Shown: one piece after another, positions 36,702 to 45,776 of the stretch
How positions within the stretch are numbered: position 1 is the stretch's first letter
How the letters are laid out: each line of letters opens with the position of its first letter
Assembly: GCA_902538885.1 (NCBI GenBank)
Contig: CACBGU010000004.1
Location: forward strand, 28,488-92,487
From: an uncultured Pelagibacteraceae bacterium
GTDB taxonomy: Bacteria > Pseudomonadota > Alphaproteobacteria > Pelagibacterales > Pelagibacteraceae
Direction: 5' to 3'
Length of the DNA: 64,000 bases
Notes under the pieces: model-generated
Told to the model about the DNA's origin: nothing
What the model saw: the letters and a program-made list of their open reading frames with translations, nothing else
Databases searched by the model: none
Position numbers and translations under genes: made by a program

Positions 36702-36729
36702 ACTCAATTTGAGGATACCCAATATGAGT
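36702..36729. promoter_or_regulatory. Degenerate tandem palindromes E before regulator 2
   Basis: Two imperfect copies of the 13-bp pattern stand 15 bases apart, start to start: ACTC-AATTT-GAGG at 36702-36714 and ACCC-AATAT-GAGT at 36717-36729. The arms are weaker than in sites A-D, F and G. Their place right before the regulator 2 start suggests weak autoregulation or repression. Less certain than the other sites. Confidence 0.4.
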
Positions 36730-36767
36730 TAAATTGATAATAAAATTTGTATATATGATTCAATATG

Positions 36768-36786
36768 ATATAGAATAATTCTATAT
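36768..36786. promoter_or_regulatory. 19-bp AT-rich palindrome before the LysR gene
   Basis: ATATAGAAT-A-ATTCTATAT is a perfect 9+1+9 inverted repeat 12 bases before the LysR-type gene. It could be an autoregulatory LysR box or part of the promoter. AT-rich palindromes are easier to find by chance here than GC-armed ones. Confidence 0.4.
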
Positions 36787-36798
36787 ATAAAAAACATC

Positions 36799-37743
36799 AT
36801 GAAAAGTGATTTTTTAAACCCAAGATTTTTAAGGTATTTTGTTAGAGTTGCTGATTTAGGAAGTATTATTTCAGCAAGTAAAGATTTAAATGTAAGTCAA
36901 CCTTCAATTACTAGAGCAATTCAAATTTTAGAAACCAATTTTGGAAAAAGATTGTTTGAAAGAACAAAAAAGGGGGTCAATCTTACAAAAGAAGGACAAA
37001 TATTTTACTTAAACTCAAAATCAATCATTTCTTATAATGATAAAGTTTTAGAGAATATAAAACAATCTGAGTTTAAAGAAAAAAACCAAAAAGATGAGTA
37101 TATAAAATTTGGAATGCCAAAAAGCTTATCCACCTCTCATAAAGAAAATTTATTGTGGATTTTTAAAAGAAATTATGAGAATAAAAAAATAAGGATTGTT
37201 GAAGAAGAAAGTAATACTTTAAATAGATTGGTATTTGAAAAAAAATTAGATTTTGCAATTTCTTGTATTCCAGAGTTTAAAAAAGAGTTAAATAAAATTC
37301 ATTTGCATAAAGACCCATTTTGTGTTGCTTTTTATAAAGGACATCATTTTCAAAATATGAAAGATGTAGCGATAGAAGAAGTAAGAAAGGAACCTAATTA
37401 CATTTTTAGGAGAACTTGTGAATTTTTTTATTATAATTATAGATTAAGCAATAAAGGAAAGTTAGATTATAAAATTATCAATAACATAGTAGACGAAAGA
37501 ATTAAAAAAGGTGTACATAGAGATGTAATATATACATCTAGTGAAACAACAGCATCTCATTGTATAAAAACAGGTTTAGGGGTTGCTATCATTCCAGAGT
37601 CAGTTGCTATTGATTATAAACTTTTATTTAGAAAATTAACTAAGCCAAGTATTGAAAGAGATATTTATTTTATTTATAGAGATGAAAATAAAGATAAAAT
37701 TAACTTTGAAACCGCTGAACTTAAAAACGCTCTTTGGTTATAA
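36799..37743 (+). CDS. LysR-family transcriptional regulator
   Basis: A 314-residue regulator with an N-terminal LysR helix-turn-helix (FVRVADLGSIISASKDLNVS, residues 15-34, then QPSITRAIQILE) and a C-terminal periplasmic-binding-like effector domain with GLGVAIIPESVAIDY near residue 262. It lies between the regulator/pilT run and the minor pilin operon, transcribed toward the latter's end (they abut). Its effector and targets are unknown; the 19-bp palindrome before it may be its own site. It could be a pilus regulator or a passenger gene. Confidence 0.88.
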   Translation: MKSDFLNPRFLRYFVRVADLGSIISASKDLNVSQPSITRAIQILETNFGKRLFERTKKGVNLTKEGQIFYLNSKSIISYNDKVLENIKQSEFKEKNQKDEYIKFGMPKSLSTSHKENLLWIFKRNYENKKIRIVEEESNTLNRLVFEKKLDFAISCIPEFKKELNKIHLHKDPFCVAFYKGHHFQNMKDVAIEEVRKEPNYIFRRTCEFFYYNYRLSNKGKLDYKIINNIVDERIKKGVHRDVIYTSSETTASHCIKTGLGVAIIPESVAIDYKLLFRKLTKPSIERDIYFIYRDENKDKINFETAELKNALWL

Positions 37744-38385
37744 CTAGGGCCTATAATATCCTTCGATATTAATTGCTCTTGCTACATTTCCAGTAGCTCC
37801 ATCTCCTCCAGCCGATAAATATAATTGAAGTGGAACTATTTTATTTAAATTTGGACCATATCCACAACTAATTATTCTATAAAATATTCTTCTACTATTA
37901 TAAACTGTTGGAGATAATGTATCTGGCCCCTCGGTTTCTTGGGGTATGTAATTGTATCCATTTAATGTGGTATGATTTCCAATTCTTTGGACATAAAACT
38001 CATAAGTATATCTTCCAAAATCACTTTCAGATCCAATTTCTGCAAAACTCTGGTTTATTTTTCTAAAAGCATAGTGAATATTGTTAGCTGAGTTTGTGTA
38101 ACCATGTAGAGCTAAACAATCTCCTGAGATTGAAACATTGTTTGAGTTTGTTACAGTAATAGCTGTTGTACCAGATCTTGACATTTGATCTGTTAACCAC
38201 AAACGTCCAGACTCGAGACCAAATTCAGCTGCTTGATTGACTGTATTTATTTGATGAGATCTAATAGAGTTTTGCGAATTCTTTTGAATTATTCCCATCA
38301 TTGCAACACTAAATGATGAAATAGCAAGAATTACAAATAGAGTTAAAGCTAGCACAAAACCTTTTTTTTTTCGAAAATTTATCAT
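37744..38385 (-). CDS. PilX-like minor pilin
   Basis: A 213-residue prepilin with the leader INFRKKKG cut after Gly9 and the helix FVLALTLFVILAISSFSVAM. The residue at mature position 5 is not Glu, as in PilX/GspK-type minor pilins that cap the fibre tip. The rest contains NQAAEFGLESGRLWLTDQM, typical of PilX N-terminal regions. It is the last gene of the minor pilin operon and overlaps the previous gene by 4 bases. Confidence 0.82.
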   Translation of the reverse strand: MINFRKKKGFVLALTLFVILAISSFSVAMMGIIQKNSQNSIRSHQINTVNQAAEFGLESGRLWLTDQMSRSGTTAITVTNSNNVSISGDCLALHGYTNSANNIHYAFRKINQSFAEIGSESDFGRYTYEFYVQRIGNHTTLNGYNYIPQETEGPDTLSPTVYNSRRIFYRIISCGYGPNLNKIVPLQLYLSAGGDGATGNVARAINIEGYYRP

Positions 38386-40217
38386 GATGGTAAGTTACTA
38401 TCACTTGGATCAATATCACAAAGATCAAGCATATCTGATGAAGTATAAGTATTGTCATCCAAAACTAAATCATACGAACTAAAATAATTTGCACATGCTA
38501 ATCTTTCAGATTCTGATCCATTTCCACAAGAAATCGTTGGACTAGGAAAATTAGTACTAAATTCCAAAACATAACCAATTGTTTGGAAAGGTGAATAAGT
38601 AACACCGGGTACAAATAAATCATTCCAGTATCCAGTTCCACTTATTGCATTACTAAATTGAGTATAGTGTTCTCCTGCTGCATTAGGATAATGCTCATTC
38701 GTTTCTAGACTACTATTGTTGTAATCATTGTTATACATACCTCCACAACAATTGTTAGGTTCATTATTTCTCCAATTGACATATGCATCATTAGAAGAGT
38801 TACCGTCGTCTGTGAAGAATACTGTATTTCTTTCTGGGCCTCCCGCCCATACCCAATTATTTTCAGAAGCATTACTTAAAACAGATTCACCTCCTGAATT
38901 ATCAGTCCCTCCAAACCATGCAGCAATAGGATTACCTCCACTGTCTCTAATTTTATCTAGAACATAATCATTTTCTGCATCACTAGTGATTGTTGCAAGA
39001 TAACCAGACAAATTATAATAAGTTGAATTTTCAGCTCTTAGTCTTGCTTGACCCCACCAAAGCTGATTGTTTCCACTTAAATTAGTTTTATTCCAAGCAC
39101 CTCTACCATCTGTTGTATTCTCTACATAACAATAAAAATGTCTTATACCACTCACTTCTCTTCCAATTAAATCATCACAAAGGGATCCAAAACCTAAAGC
39201 TAAAATGAATTCTCTATCGACTCCAGTGTAAAGCGTTCTCGCGGTTCTGTCATTTTCAGTGTTTACATAATTTACACTCCTTAAGAAACTTTCATATTCT
39301 CTTGCTGTTGCACTTCCGTTAATTGAAAGTATTCCAGTTGAGCTTTGGAAATTTACTGTCAGTCCATAACTACTTGCTAACGAAGTGTTCCATTGCAACT
39401 TATCTTCACCATCCTCATAGTTTTCTGAAATTACTACAGTTGCACTTGGAACTGTTCTTGTATCAGGATCCCAATTAGTTTCATTACTTGAAATGTCATA
39501 ATCAGCAAAAATATCTTTTGAGTTAGGACATTTATCATCACAATTAGTGCTTGAATTAGTTAAAGGTTTGTTTCTAAGAAAAATTCTTTTTCTGAAATTC
39601 AAATTTACATCTGAATCATTTTTTGATTGCATGTCCATATCTAAATTTAAAATATTTTCATTTGTTGAGCCAATTGTTGGCCTTGAAAAAGTTAAATCAT
39701 TAATATTTTCTGAAACAGGCTGCCACCCATGTACGGTACTCGTAAAATCTGGGTCTGTATCAGTTGTTAATATTGTAGTGCAATCGTCAGTTCTCTCTAC
39801 TTTTTTATATAGCGTGTTAGCGTCATATCCTGCACCTATTGCTCCTAACCTGTATGTAACTCTGTATCTATATGCCACAGTTCCATCATAGCTTGGCTTA
39901 TCAAAACAAGTGCTTACCCCTTTTCCATCTGAAGATATAAAAAGTCTATGATTATCAGGAATTGCATCTTTGCAATTATTTGCGTTTGTAATATCTCCTC
40001 TAATCGGATGAACAAATCCACCTCTCGCCAAATCTCTTTCTATCAAGTTATAAATTGCAGTAGCTTCTGTTTGTAAATTACTTGTATTAGAAATTTGACT
40101 GAAATCCTTTGATCCTCTATCGAAAAGTGAATAAATTGAAAATGAAACTAGAGAAGCAATAAAAATTCCAATTAACAATTCAATTAAGCTAAAACCTTTT
40201 GATTTTGTTATGAACAT
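38382..40217 (-). CDS. PilW-like minor pilin with cadherin-like and C-type-lectin-like domains
   Basis: A 611-residue prepilin. The leader FITKSKG is cut after Gly8 and is followed by FSLIELLIGIFIASLVSFSI with Glu5. Residues to about 240 resemble PilW. About 258-337 look like a cadherin-like repeat (ATVVISENYEDGEDKLQW through ILSINGSATAREYESFLRSV). About 345-560 carry a C-type-lectin-like domain: LSGYLATITSDAENDYVLDK near 400, AAWFGGTDN, VNWRNNEPNNCCGG near 487, then GTGYWNDLF near 530 and IGYVLEF. EPN and WND are the usual Ca2+/sugar-site positions. It is placed to act as a tip adhesin. Overlaps both neighbours by 4 and 10 bases. Confidence 0.85.
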   Translation of the reverse strand: MFITKSKGFSLIELLIGIFIASLVSFSIYSLFDRGSKDFSQISNTSNLQTEATAIYNLIERDLARGGFVHPIRGDITNANNCKDAIPDNHRLFISSDGKGVSTCFDKPSYDGTVAYRYRVTYRLGAIGAGYDANTLYKKVERTDDCTTILTTDTDPDFTSTVHGWQPVSENINDLTFSRPTIGSTNENILNLDMDMQSKNDSDVNLNFRKRIFLRNKPLTNSSTNCDDKCPNSKDIFADYDISSNETNWDPDTRTVPSATVVISENYEDGEDKLQWNTSLASSYGLTVNFQSSTGILSINGSATAREYESFLRSVNYVNTENDRTARTLYTGVDREFILALGFGSLCDDLIGREVSGIRHFYCYVENTTDGRGAWNKTNLSGNNQLWWGQARLRAENSTYYNLSGYLATITSDAENDYVLDKIRDSGGNPIAAWFGGTDNSGGESVLSNASENNWVWAGGPERNTVFFTDDGNSSNDAYVNWRNNEPNNCCGGMYNNDYNNSSLETNEHYPNAAGEHYTQFSNAISGTGYWNDLFVPGVTYSPFQTIGYVLEFSTNFPSPTISCGNGSESERLACANYFSSYDLVLDDNTYTSSDMLDLCDIDPSDSNLPS

Positions 40218-42280
40218 ACGGCTGTTGCAGATAAATTTAAAGTTACTCTTCTTTTTAATCTTACTCTCTCAAAAGTGTCATCAGAGTTTTCAGCCTGAAC
40301 AACAGGAATGGAATTGGTTGGACCTTCCCAAACACGTGTTCCAGATGGCCATGTTCTTGCTCTCATGTCATAATTTACAATTGAGTCGCCAGAGCTATGA
40401 CTTTCAGCAGAAGTGCCTCTTTGTCCTCTTGCTGTAATTCTAATTGTATTATTATCAAATTTGCTAAAATCGTTATTGTAATCTATTTTTACAACTTCAC
40501 CTCCTCCTATTTGAGCGTAACCACCCCAGAATCCGGTTTGTATATGTCCTCCTCCAGCTCCTCCTGGCGTGTTTAAAGTTATCTCACCTGTGAATGTTGA
40601 GTTTATATTGTTTGGAATGGTAGCAGAATTTCTTCTAGCTCTTGTTAATCCTGTTAAAGTGTTTGTGGAAGTGTTATTCCCAGAGTAGTTTACATATTCA
40701 CTTCCAATTTGAACTGATCCACTAGATGGAAAATATGAACTATCTGTGAGTGTGACTGAAGTTGACGAGCTAGATATTTGAGCTGTTGTTGTGGTGTTGT
40801 AAGCCTCTACATAGTTCCAACAATCATTTTCATTTTCTTGATTCCATGCACCACCATGTGCAGAATTTGTTCTACCACTGGCTAGTAAACAGTTTGCTAC
40901 ATCAGATCTTAAAATCCTCCATCTATCAACGCCATAAGGAACACCAGTGATCTCTAGTTCTATATCGTCAAGTGTTGCCAAGTTAGATGTGCCTAAATGA
41001 ATAACAAGACCATCATGAGCATTTCCCCATTTGTATCTTCCTGTACAAGTACCCCCCGTTATAGCACCGATACAACTTTCTCTAGCATCATCAAAAACTA
41101 AAATTCGAGCATTAGACGGTAAATTTCTAACTTCATAAAGCAGGTATCCTTGTTGATTCCATCCATCTTTAGCAAAACCAATTTGACTTGTATCAGCTGA
41201 TCCATCGGTGTGATTGTATTCATCAAAAATAAACCACAAAGATAAATCGTTTTGATTTATTCTAACCCCATCACATTGCCCACTCCATTGAGTATTATCA
41301 CAATTAGATGGTTTTACCCTTACATCTGATCCGGTGTATCGATAAAGAAATACTGTGATTGTGTTTGACCAGGCATAAGTTTGGCGACAAGTAGAAGCAT
41401 TAGTTCTACTACAAGATGGAGTGTCATCGTACTCACCAGTGTCACTTGTTAGATTATTAAATTTTCTGGCAACTCCATTTGCATAGTAATGCTCAGTTGG
41501 ATTTTCGTTATGTTCCATAATACCTGTAGACATTGGATCATCTAATCCAGGAAAATTAAAAGCTACGGTATTTGGTGCATCATCAAAAATACATATGTTA
41601 ATTTTTTTTGCTAGCACTGTATTATTTGAACCGTTACCCAAAGTAACCTTTACTAAATTTCCATCTGTAACATCAATACTTCTGACTGACACATCGCTTC
41701 CTAATTCATTATCGATTTGAGATTTCCAATGGTTGTGTAAATTAGCTACTTCTGTTGGTAAAGTTGTACAGGTACCTACACCTGATGGTGCAACTGATGT
41801 TAAATCTAAACCATCAAAACACGCAAGTTCATCTTTTTTAAAAGCAATAAAGGTAGCAACTGTTCCATTAGAAATCATTACTGTAGGAAAATTTGAAGTT
41901 GCTGTTACTGAAAGAGTGGAGCCTGATCCTGAAATACTTTCAACAACATATCTTCCTCTCACTCCGTCAATTAAAAAAATATCTCCAGGTGATGGGTTAT
42001 TAGTAAAACCTGTTAAGCTTATAATATCAGTAGAACCACTAAAACTTTGATTACCATTTACTGTAATTGATCCTAGCGCATTATTTTTTTGGCTCGCATA
42101 TTCCATTATATCTTGTAAAATGAGGTCTGCTAATTGATCTCTACGATCTGATTTAACCAAGTCTGTTTGAGCAGTATAAAAAATTGAGCTAGAATTTACA
42201 TAAACCAAAGTCACCATACTTAAAACAAATAAAGCAATGAGGGACTCTAAAAGTGAAAAACCTTTTGTTTTATTCAGCAT
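40208..42280 (-). CDS. PilV-like large minor pilin
   Basis: A 690-residue prepilin, several times longer than usual PilV. The leader LNKTKG is cut after Gly7, and FSLLESLIALFVLSMVTLVY has Glu5. The long remainder is beta-rich, with Ser/Thr/Gly/Asn-rich strands (such as ISSSSTSVTLTDSSYFPSSG) and many paired cysteines, suggesting stacked extracellular domains stabilised by disulfides. No domain family was recognised. It overlaps fimT-like and PilW-like genes by 11 and 10 bases. With those it should form the tip complex of the pilus. Confidence 0.8.
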   Translation of the reverse strand: MLNKTKGFSLLESLIALFVLSMVTLVYVNSSSIFYTAQTDLVKSDRRDQLADLILQDIMEYASQKNNALGSITVNGNQSFSGSTDIISLTGFTNNPSPGDIFLIDGVRGRYVVESISGSGSTLSVTATSNFPTVMISNGTVATFIAFKKDELACFDGLDLTSVAPSGVGTCTTLPTEVANLHNHWKSQIDNELGSDVSVRSIDVTDGNLVKVTLGNGSNNTVLAKKINICIFDDAPNTVAFNFPGLDDPMSTGIMEHNENPTEHYYANGVARKFNNLTSDTGEYDDTPSCSRTNASTCRQTYAWSNTITVFLYRYTGSDVRVKPSNCDNTQWSGQCDGVRINQNDLSLWFIFDEYNHTDGSADTSQIGFAKDGWNQQGYLLYEVRNLPSNARILVFDDARESCIGAITGGTCTGRYKWGNAHDGLVIHLGTSNLATLDDIELEITGVPYGVDRWRILRSDVANCLLASGRTNSAHGGAWNQENENDCWNYVEAYNTTTTAQISSSSTSVTLTDSSYFPSSGSVQIGSEYVNYSGNNTSTNTLTGLTRARRNSATIPNNINSTFTGEITLNTPGGAGGGHIQTGFWGGYAQIGGGEVVKIDYNNDFSKFDNNTIRITARGQRGTSAESHSSGDSIVNYDMRARTWPSGTRVWEGPTNSIPVVQAENSDDTFERVRLKRRVTLNLSATAVCS

Positions 42281-42854
42281 ACCCAGTTTTATTTAATTTA
42301 ATTATCAAATTTAATTCGTCATTATTAGTTAATTTGAAGTGGGTATCTCTTGGAGAGCTACCATCATACAAAAAACAAAGATCTACTGGAGGATCTGTTT
42401 CTGTCCCACATGATGAATTGTTACAATTTTTTATATTAATTTTTTTTAAATCTTTTGTGAAACCATCAACTTCTGTTAATGATGATATGCTAGAATTAGA
42501 AAATGCATTGTTACAATTAGTATCTGAATTTCCAGTTCCACTCCAGCAATTACATCTTCTATTTAAATTAAGGTCACGCCATTTAATATTTGAACTATCA
42601 GGCTGATATAATTTTATTTGCATATCATTACCCACATTTTCTAATCTCACTTTATAATGTTTTCCGTCACTAAATGCTTTAAATCTAATTCTCTCTAAAT
42701 AACTTGATATTGTTTCTTTGTTAGCTCTAAAATTTGACCCAGTATCTACACTTGTGAAACTCACATATCCTATTCCGGAAAATATCCCTAATATTGCGAC
42801 AATGACCAATAGCTCGATCAAAGTTATTCCTTTAGATGCCGTTAAATGACTCAT
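42270..42854 (-). CDS. FimT/GspH-like minor pilin
   Basis: A 194-residue prepilin with the leader SHLTASKG cut after Gly9 and ITLIELLVIVAILGIFSGIG with Glu5. The body (VSFTSVDTGSNFRANKETIS, later YKVRLENVGNDMQIKLYQ) fits FimT/GspH. It leads the operon of four minor pilins and overlaps the next gene by 11 bases. Palindrome F lies 43 bases before its start. Confidence 0.85.
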   Translation of the reverse strand: MSHLTASKGITLIELLVIVAILGIFSGIGYVSFTSVDTGSNFRANKETISSYLERIRFKAFSDGKHYKVRLENVGNDMQIKLYQPDSSNIKWRDLNLNRRCNCWSGTGNSDTNCNNAFSNSSISSLTEVDGFTKDLKKINIKNCNNSSCGTETDPPVDLCFLYDGSSPRDTHFKLTNNDELNLIIKLNKTGYAE

Positions 42855-42897
42855 GTCAAATTATTATAATAAATTCAATGTTATTTGATTATAAGAC

Positions 42898-42910
42898 CCC
42901 CAATTTGGGG
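42898..42910. promoter_or_regulatory. Palindromic operator F (CCCC-AATTT-GGGG)
   Basis: A perfect-arm copy of the palindrome in the 116-base divergent promoter between the minor pilin operon (43 bases to its start) and the pilus assembly operon (60 bases). One site could set both operons. A TATAAT box lies near 42870 on the minor pilin side. Confidence 0.72.
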
Positions 42911-42970
42911 AGGGTTACAGAGTTTAACGAGTCAATTAGAAGTAAATAATAGTCCTTAGCTAGCAGATAT

Positions 42971-44734
42971 ATGAATGAAAAATTAGAAAATTTAAAAAAA
43001 AAGATATTACTGTTTTTATTAAAAATTTTTTCTCCAATTCTAGGAAAACAAGCAATATCAAAGGAAAATCGTTTTGCTATAGAATTGGATGACGAGGGAA
43101 TTAGTGTTTGTAAATATAATCAAGGTTCAAAAACAATTACAAATCTTCATCACGAGGAATTTAATTTAGCTGGCAAAACATCACTATTCAATGAAGAAGA
43201 TCAGGTTTATTATAGCCAGAAAATTGTCCATATTTTAAAAGAACAAAAATTACTTGAAAAAGAAGCAACAGTAATTTTACCAACCTCCGAAACAATTATT
43301 AAAACAATCAATATTCCACTTATGGATCAAGAAACATTTGATCTTCAAACAAGTGATATAGAGTTTTGGAAAACATTTGAAGAATTATCAGATATTATTG
43401 AAAATAAGATATTTAGTTTTCAACCTTTAGCAATTAACGAGGAAACCCAAGAACAAGAAGTGGTTATTTGTTTAATTGAAAGAGAAAAAGTTGAAAAATT
43501 AAATAAAATTTTAAGACAATCAGGTGTTAAACCTACAATTTATGAGCCGAAGTGTTTTTCTTTAATTAATACAATTTTTGCAAATCAAAAAGATAACAAA
43601 TCTAACGAATTTGCTTTTTTGGAATATGGAGAAAAAGAAAATTATTTAATTACCGTTACTAAGAATAAATTTGTTTTTGCAATTAATAATATTACACGAG
43701 CAGATATAATTTTAATTAAACAATTAGAAAAAATGCCTGATCCATCAGGTCCATTTTGGTCGGAAGTTTTTGAAAGATCTATTCAAGATGTTAGAGGAAA
43801 TTTAATGGATGATGAGTGGAAGGGGAGTGAAGAAAAAACGACAATATTTAGAAATTTGTATGTTTATACTGATCTTGAACAAAGTGAAAAATATCTAAAT
43901 GGATTACAATCTAAGTTACCTGATTTTACAATAAAACCTTTAACACTAAATAATGAAAAAAGTGATGAAAGCAAATTTGAAAACATTTTAGCAAATAAAA
44001 AAATTAAATTTTCAAAAAAATTAATTAAAAAATTTAATCAAGATAATATTTTAGAGGATAAATTATATCCAGTAATTGGTGCATCCTTAAGATTATTTAA
44101 CCCCTTCAATATAAAAGAAAATTTATTTTTACGATTTAAACAAAATTTATATCCGTACAAAGATCAATTGACAAATAATAGAAAGATACAAGCAACAAGT
44201 GGATCTTTATCTATGGTTTTAATATTGCTGTTATTAATTTTTTCATCAATCATTGGTTTAAATATTCCAAAGTATTTGGAGAAAAACCAATTACTTGCCT
44301 CACATCCTGTTGTTGTAAATGATTATAACTCTTTGATGGAAGAGATTAAAACTTCTAGTTCTAAAGTAAAAAAAATTGAAAAAGAAAAAGAACTTGCTGA
44401 AAAATTAATTGTTAAAACTGACAATTTTTCTAGGATAATTATAGAAACTCCAAAAATTGTTCCTAATGGTGTTGAGTTACAAAAAGTAGATTATATCAAA
44501 AATGACTCTGTTGTTTTTTACGAAGGCTATGCATTAACTGATTATGATTTAAATTTATTTTTAAATAACATCAAAAAAAGAGTTGGAAATCCTGACATTA
44601 CTAGCTTGAGCTTAGCGGAACTTACAGAAACTATAGAAATAAACAATGAAGGTGATGAGGAAGATCAACAAATAATCGTACCATCAGAAGATGTTTTAAA
44701 ACTAAGAAATTTTAAAATTAAGGTGGAACTATGA
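42971..44734 (+). CDS. PilM-PilN fusion (MshI-like) assembly platform protein
   Basis: A 587-residue protein. Residues about 30-335 resemble the actin-fold PilM/GspL part (FAIELDDEGISVCKYN, ATVILPTSETIIKTINIP). One membrane helix (MVLILLLLIFSSIIGL, about 415-430) follows, then a coiled coil (SSKVKKIEKEKELAEKL) and a PilN-like periplasmic end. In most type IVa pili PilM and PilN are separate; here they are one chain, as in MSHA MshI or GspL. It recruits the extension ATPase to the inner-membrane platform. It is first in a six-gene operon overlapping the next gene by 4 bases. Confidence 0.82.
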   Translation: MNEKLENLKKKILLFLLKIFSPILGKQAISKENRFAIELDDEGISVCKYNQGSKTITNLHHEEFNLAGKTSLFNEEDQVYYSQKIVHILKEQKLLEKEATVILPTSETIIKTINIPLMDQETFDLQTSDIEFWKTFEELSDIIENKIFSFQPLAINEETQEQEVVICLIEREKVEKLNKILRQSGVKPTIYEPKCFSLINTIFANQKDNKSNEFAFLEYGEKENYLITVTKNKFVFAINNITRADIILIKQLEKMPDPSGPFWSEVFERSIQDVRGNLMDDEWKGSEEKTTIFRNLYVYTDLEQSEKYLNGLQSKLPDFTIKPLTLNNEKSDESKFENILANKKIKFSKKLIKKFNQDNILEDKLYPVIGASLRLFNPFNIKENLFLRFKQNLYPYKDQLTNNRKIQATSGSLSMVLILLLLIFSSIIGLNIPKYLEKNQLLASHPVVVNDYNSLMEEIKTSSSKVKKIEKEKELAEKLIVKTDNFSRIIIETPKIVPNGVELQKVDYIKNDSVVFYEGYALTDYDLNLFLNNIKKRVGNPDITSLSLAELTETIEINNEGDEEDQQIIVPSEDVLKLRNFKIKVEL

Positions 44735-45384
44735 TCAAATTATTAAGAAGTAAAAAACTCAAAAGAGTTAAGAGAGTTCCAAAACTCAAGAAATTTAAAT
44801 TTGAGGATGAGCAAAAAACTTTAAATTCAAAAAGTAATTATATGAAATTCGTCTATATAATTATTTTGGCTATAAGTTTTTCAGTAGGTAACTTTTTTGT
44901 AATTAATCCTACAATCCAAAAAGCAAATTTGATTGAGAGTGATTACAATCAGAAAAAAAATTTTATAAATACTAGTAACGAGTTAAGAGCGTCAATTGTA
45001 AGTAAAAATAAAAAAGTAGAAAAAGAATTTTCTAAAATTCAAAAATCTTTTTTCAAAAAAGAAGAACAAGAAAAGTTTTATAAATTATTTTCTGAGCTTG
45101 CGATGGATAACAAGCTTAAGATTTTAACCTTAACAAAGGTAAATGAGGATTTTTATAAAGAGCCAAAAGAAGATAATCCAGCTGAATTTAATATTTACAA
45201 TCAATACACCCAAGTATCTTATGATGTAGAGATAATAGGAAATTTTATAGATTATATGCGATTTGTAGAGGATTTAAAAAATATCAATAAAAGTATGGTT
45301 ACTGATAACGTGCAAATTAACAAAGATGGAGATGGTATAATTAAAATTACTTCAAAAATTTTAATTAACTTTAAAAACTCATGA
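44731..45384 (+). CDS. PilO-like (MshJ-like) inner-membrane platform protein
   Basis: A 217-residue protein with a basic cytoplasmic start, one membrane helix (KFVYIIILAISFSVGNFFVI, about residues 37-56), a coiled coil and a ferredoxin-like periplasmic domain (VSYDVEIIGNFIDYMRFVED). This matches PilO/GspM. It pairs with the PilN part of the preceding fusion to align the inner-membrane platform. Overlaps both neighbours by 4 bases. Confidence 0.8.
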   Translation: MIKLLRSKKLKRVKRVPKLKKFKFEDEQKTLNSKSNYMKFVYIIILAISFSVGNFFVINPTIQKANLIESDYNQKKNFINTSNELRASIVSKNKKVEKEFSKIQKSFFKKEEQEKFYKLFSELAMDNKLKILTLTKVNEDFYKEPKEDNPAEFNIYNQYTQVSYDVEIIGNFIDYMRFVEDLKNINKSMVTDNVQINKDGDGIIKITSKILINFKNS

Positions 45385-45776
45385 AAAAAATTTTTATTTT
45401 AATTTTTATATTTTTTTCGACGAATGTTTATTCAGATAACCTTAAGGATCCTTTTTATAAGGACTTAAAAAATGAAGTTTTAAAACGACACAGTCTCTCG
45501 AGCACTTCTCCTTATTCTATCCAATCATTAAAATTAGTTGCAACCCTCCTTGCTCCAAAGTTTGGTAATTTAGAAACATTAAGAAAACAAAATAAAATTC
45601 CAAATAATTATTTTAAAAGCTTAGCTTTAATAGAATTGCCTGGAAGTGAGGACCATGTGGTTGTTTACGAAGGACAAAAAATTGGACCTAGAAGTGCAGT
45701 TATTAAAAAAATAACAAAAAATAAAGTGTTTCTAGAAGAAAATAATAAACAAATAATAATGGAGATTATTCAATGA
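45381..45776 (+). CDS. PilP-like (MshK-like) periplasmic linker protein
   Basis: A 131-residue exported protein with signal sequence KKIFILIFIFFSTNVYS. The C-terminal half (LVATLLAPKFGNLETLRKQN onward, ending FLEENNKQIIMEIIQ) is a small beta domain like the GspC/PilP HR domain, which links the inner-membrane platform to the secretin. There is no lipobox, unlike many PilP lipoproteins. Position between PilO and the secretin supports the call. Overlaps both neighbours by 4 bases. Confidence 0.75.
   Translation: MKKIFILIFIFFSTNVYSDNLKDPFYKDLKNEVLKRHSLSSTSPYSIQSLKLVATLLAPKFGNLETLRKQNKIPNNYFKSLALIELPGSEDHVVVYEGQKIGPRSAVIKKITKNKVFLEENNKQIIMEIIQ

Noticed and set aside
39547..39891. Plus-strand open frame inside the PilW-like gene
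   Set aside because: It is opposite a gene with clear prepilin and lectin domains; its product shows no recognisable domain.
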